A stretch of 6,982 nt of DNA, taken from contig JAASSH010000109.1 in assembly GCA_021767985.1 (NCBI GenBank), positions 1 through 6,982 of the forward strand, in the 5' to 3' direction. Under the pieces are notes generated by a model. The model ran no database searches. It was not told where the DNA came from and saw nothing but the letters and a program-made list of their open reading frames with translations. Below are positions 5,427-6,982 of the stretch, piece by piece. This DNA comes from Gammaproteobacteria bacterium. GTDB taxonomy: Bacteria; Pseudomonadota; Gammaproteobacteria; GCA-001735895. Made by a program: the position numbers and the translations under genes. Numbering within the stretch: position 1 is the first letter of the stretch; each line of letters opens with the position of its first letter.

Positions 5427-6659
5427 TCAGGCTATCGAGGCTGGCCGGGTCCGATAGGCGTAATAGGCCAGTGCCGAGGTGACGAAAATATAGGCCGCGG
5501 CGGCGAGAGCGAGGGTTTCCATTCCGGTGCCGAGGTCGATCTGCCAGCCAATCAGGATCGGCGACAGTGCGGTACAGAAAACCATGGCCGCGGCACCGAG
5601 CGATTTGATCGAGCCGAGATGCTTGTTGCCGTACATCTCGGACCAGAAAGGCGCGGTGGTCGTCGACTGGTAACCGACCGTGATGCCGGTCAGTACCAGG
5701 AACAGGGCTCCTCCTATCAGGCTGCTCGAGTAAGCCAGGATGATCAGGCCGACGCCCATCGGCAAAGCCACCAGCGGGACCATGCGAATCGCGCCGTAGC
5801 GATCGATCAGCAGGCCCGATACCAGCTTGGTGGCGACCGACACCACTGCGTAGACTGAAAACAGCGCGGCCCAGCCGAGCAATGGCCAGCCCTTGGATTC
5901 GACCAGGTGTACCTGGTGGAAAATAAAACCGGTAAACATCAACGGCTGTGACATCAGGCCGGGGGCGAACAGGTAAAAATATCGGTCGCGCAGAACTTCC
6001 GCGCGTGTCCATTGGCGTCGGCGAATGACCTTGACCGAGTCGTCGCTCGCCTGCGCCAGCTGCCCCAGGTAACGGTCGTGCCTTTGCGCATGGCCGCGCA
6101 GCAGGTAAAAAATCGCCGGTAGCATGAACGCCAGCAGCAGCAACCCGGCAATTTGCCAGCTATGACGCCAGCCCACCCACAGCAGCAAGGTCACCAGCAG
6201 GCTCGGCATGATCGCCTCGGCGACCGCGTAACCCATACTGGCAAGCGCCGAAGCCTTGCCCTTGTGCTCGTCGAGATAGCGCACCATCGCGGTCGAGCTG
6301 ACGATAAACATCAGCCCCTGGCCCAGTTGGCGCAGCAGGAACAGGCTTATCAGCAGCGTGATAACGTTGTAGCTGAACGACATCATGCCGCAGCTAATCG
6401 CGAGACCGACGACGATCGCGAGTGACAGTCGTTTCAGGTCGAGCCGATCGACCAGCGAGCCACTCCAGATCATGACGATCGCGCTCAACAGCGTCGCCAG
6501 CGAGTATATGCCTGCGAACTCGCCATCGCTGAGCCCGAGGTCGGCGCGCAGCTCTCCGCTGAACAGCGAAATTAGGAAGGTTTGACCCGGCGATGACCAG
6601 AAGGTCATCAGGAATCCGAACAGCAGTAACTGCCACTCGGAACGAATCAGTTTTAACAC
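5427..6659 (-). CDS. Major facilitator superfamily (MFS) transporter
   Basis: A 410-residue inner-membrane secondary transporter with about twelve hydrophobic helices in two halves joined by a hydrophilic, basic cytoplasmic loop at about residues 188-226. The loop between helices 2 and 3 carries the MFS signature GSLVDRLDLKR (67-77), and the second half has the matching SGLLIDRYGAIR (281 onward). The N-terminal FGFLMTFWSSPGQTFLISLF resembles MFS proteins related to monocarboxylate/oxalate-formate carriers, so an organic acid is a reasonable guess at the substrate, without proof. The start is a GTG at 6659 that overlaps the stop of the acyl-CoA synthetase by 7 nt (6653-6659). The bases just upstream are pyrimidine-rich (CTCC) with no Shine-Dalgarno, so translation probably depends on ribosomes finishing the upstream gene. 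The length is normal and the frame intact. It converges with the exported-protein gene, and no strong terminator hairpin is visible in the 16-nt gap. Confidence 0.92.
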   Translation of the reverse strand: MLKLIRSEWQLLLFGFLMTFWSSPGQTFLISLFSGELRADLGLSDGEFAGIYSLATLLSAIVMIWSGSLVDRLDLKRLSLAIVVGLAISCGMMSFSYNVITLLISLFLLRQLGQGLMFIVSSTAMVRYLDEHKGKASALASMGYAVAEAIMPSLLVTLLLWVGWRHSWQIAGLLLLAFMLPAIFYLLRGHAQRHDRYLGQLAQASDDSVKVIRRRQWTRAEVLRDRYFYLFAPGLMSQPLMFTGFIFHQVHLVESKGWPLLGWAALFSVYAVVSVATKLVSGLLIDRYGAIRMVPLVALPMGVGLIILAYSSSLIGGALFLVLTGITVGYQSTTTAPFWSEMYGNKHLGSIKSLGAAAMVFCTALSPILIGWQIDLGTGMETLALAAAAYIFVTSALAYYAYRTRPASIA

Positions 6660-6982
6660 GAGGAGTCGGACTGTTTACGCAATATCAAAGCATCCACGGC
6701 AAGCGCCCGGTCCGGGTTTACCAGGACCGGGTTCAGGTCGATTTCGGCAATGCAGTCACGCAGTTCATAGGCGATTTGCGACAGTCGAACGATGGCGTCG
6801 ATCAATGCCTGCCGATTAGCCGCTGGCTGGCCCCTGGGTCCTAGCAACAGGCGATTCGCCTTGAGCGTGGCGAGCATTCGGTCGGCTTCTCGAGGATCGA
6901 CCGGGCACATCGCGACCGCGCGGTCCGACAGCAATTCGACCATCACCCCGCCCGCGGCAACCATGACGATGGGCCCGAACTG
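6653..6982 (-). CDS. NDP-forming acyl-CoA synthetase, C-terminal ATP-grasp part (cut by window edge)
   Basis: Only the last 109 residues are inside the window; the gene enters from the right edge in frame as QFGPIVMVAAGGVMVELL. It matches the C-terminal ATP-grasp (beta) domain of ADP-forming acetyl-CoA synthetases and protein acyltransferase-like enzymes: the FGPIVMV strand with a Gly-Gly turn, EADRMLATLKA, LLGPRGQP, and the metal-binding IAEIDLNPVLV followed by AVDALI. The usual GLGG turn reads AAGG here, and the Asp usually found after RGxPxx is Asn, both conservative-looking changes. These enzymes interconvert an acyl-CoA, ADP and phosphate with the free acid, CoA and ATP; catalytic residues in the CoA-binding half cannot be checked because they lie outside the window. 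The stop codon TAA overlaps the GTG start of the MFS transporter, making the two a likely operon that couples acid transport with activation. Confidence 0.88.
   Translation of the reverse strand, partial: QFGPIVMVAAGGVMVELLSDRAVAMCPVDPREADRMLATLKANRLLLGPRGQPAANRQALIDAIVRLSQIAYELRDCIAEIDLNPVLVNPDRALAVDALILRKQSDSSC

Overview
The window is GC-rich, densely coded bacterial chromosome. Codon bias toward G/C at third positions, short intergenic gaps and the mix of acyl-CoA metabolism genes suggest a proteobacterium, possibly a heterotrophic gammaproteobacterium. That assignment is inference from general character and not from a marker gene. No rRNA, tRNA, CRISPR array, insertion sequence or phage gene is visible.

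Left part (1-3033, + strand): a catabolic run made of the end of a crotonase-superfamily enoyl-CoA hydratase/isomerase, a complete NAD(P)-dependent aldehyde dehydrogenase, and a classical short-chain dehydrogenase that starts 5 nt after the aldehyde dehydrogenase stop. All three keep their catalytic residues. Together they look like steps of an acid, alcohol or aldehyde degradation route; the substrate cannot be read from the sequence.

Middle part (3044-4618): a MarR-family regulator on the - strand diverges from a fold-type IV PLP aminotransferase of the branched-chain/D-amino-acid group. The AT-rich gap between them carries two strong palindromes with almost identical cores, 45 bp apart. 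A good sigma70-type promoter for the aminotransferase runs between and into them, and each palindrome lies over the expected transcription start of one gene. This is the clearest regulatory logic in the window. Behind the aminotransferase is a 49-codon reading frame with a strong ribosome binding site. It reads as the first ~30 and last ~19 residues of a ~200-residue short-chain dehydrogenase joined in frame, i.e. an internally deleted remnant.

Right part (4619-6982): a small exported protein of unknown function (+ strand) converges with a two-gene - strand unit. In that unit, the C-terminal part of an NDP-forming acyl-CoA synthetase ATP-grasp domain (cut by the window edge) overlaps the GTG start of a 12-helix MFS transporter by 7 nt. 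The transporter may carry an organic acid that the synthetase activates.

Nothing in the window is an obviously new system. The items most worth following are the paired MarR operators controlling an aminotransferase, the deleted dehydrogenase, and the unassigned exported protein.
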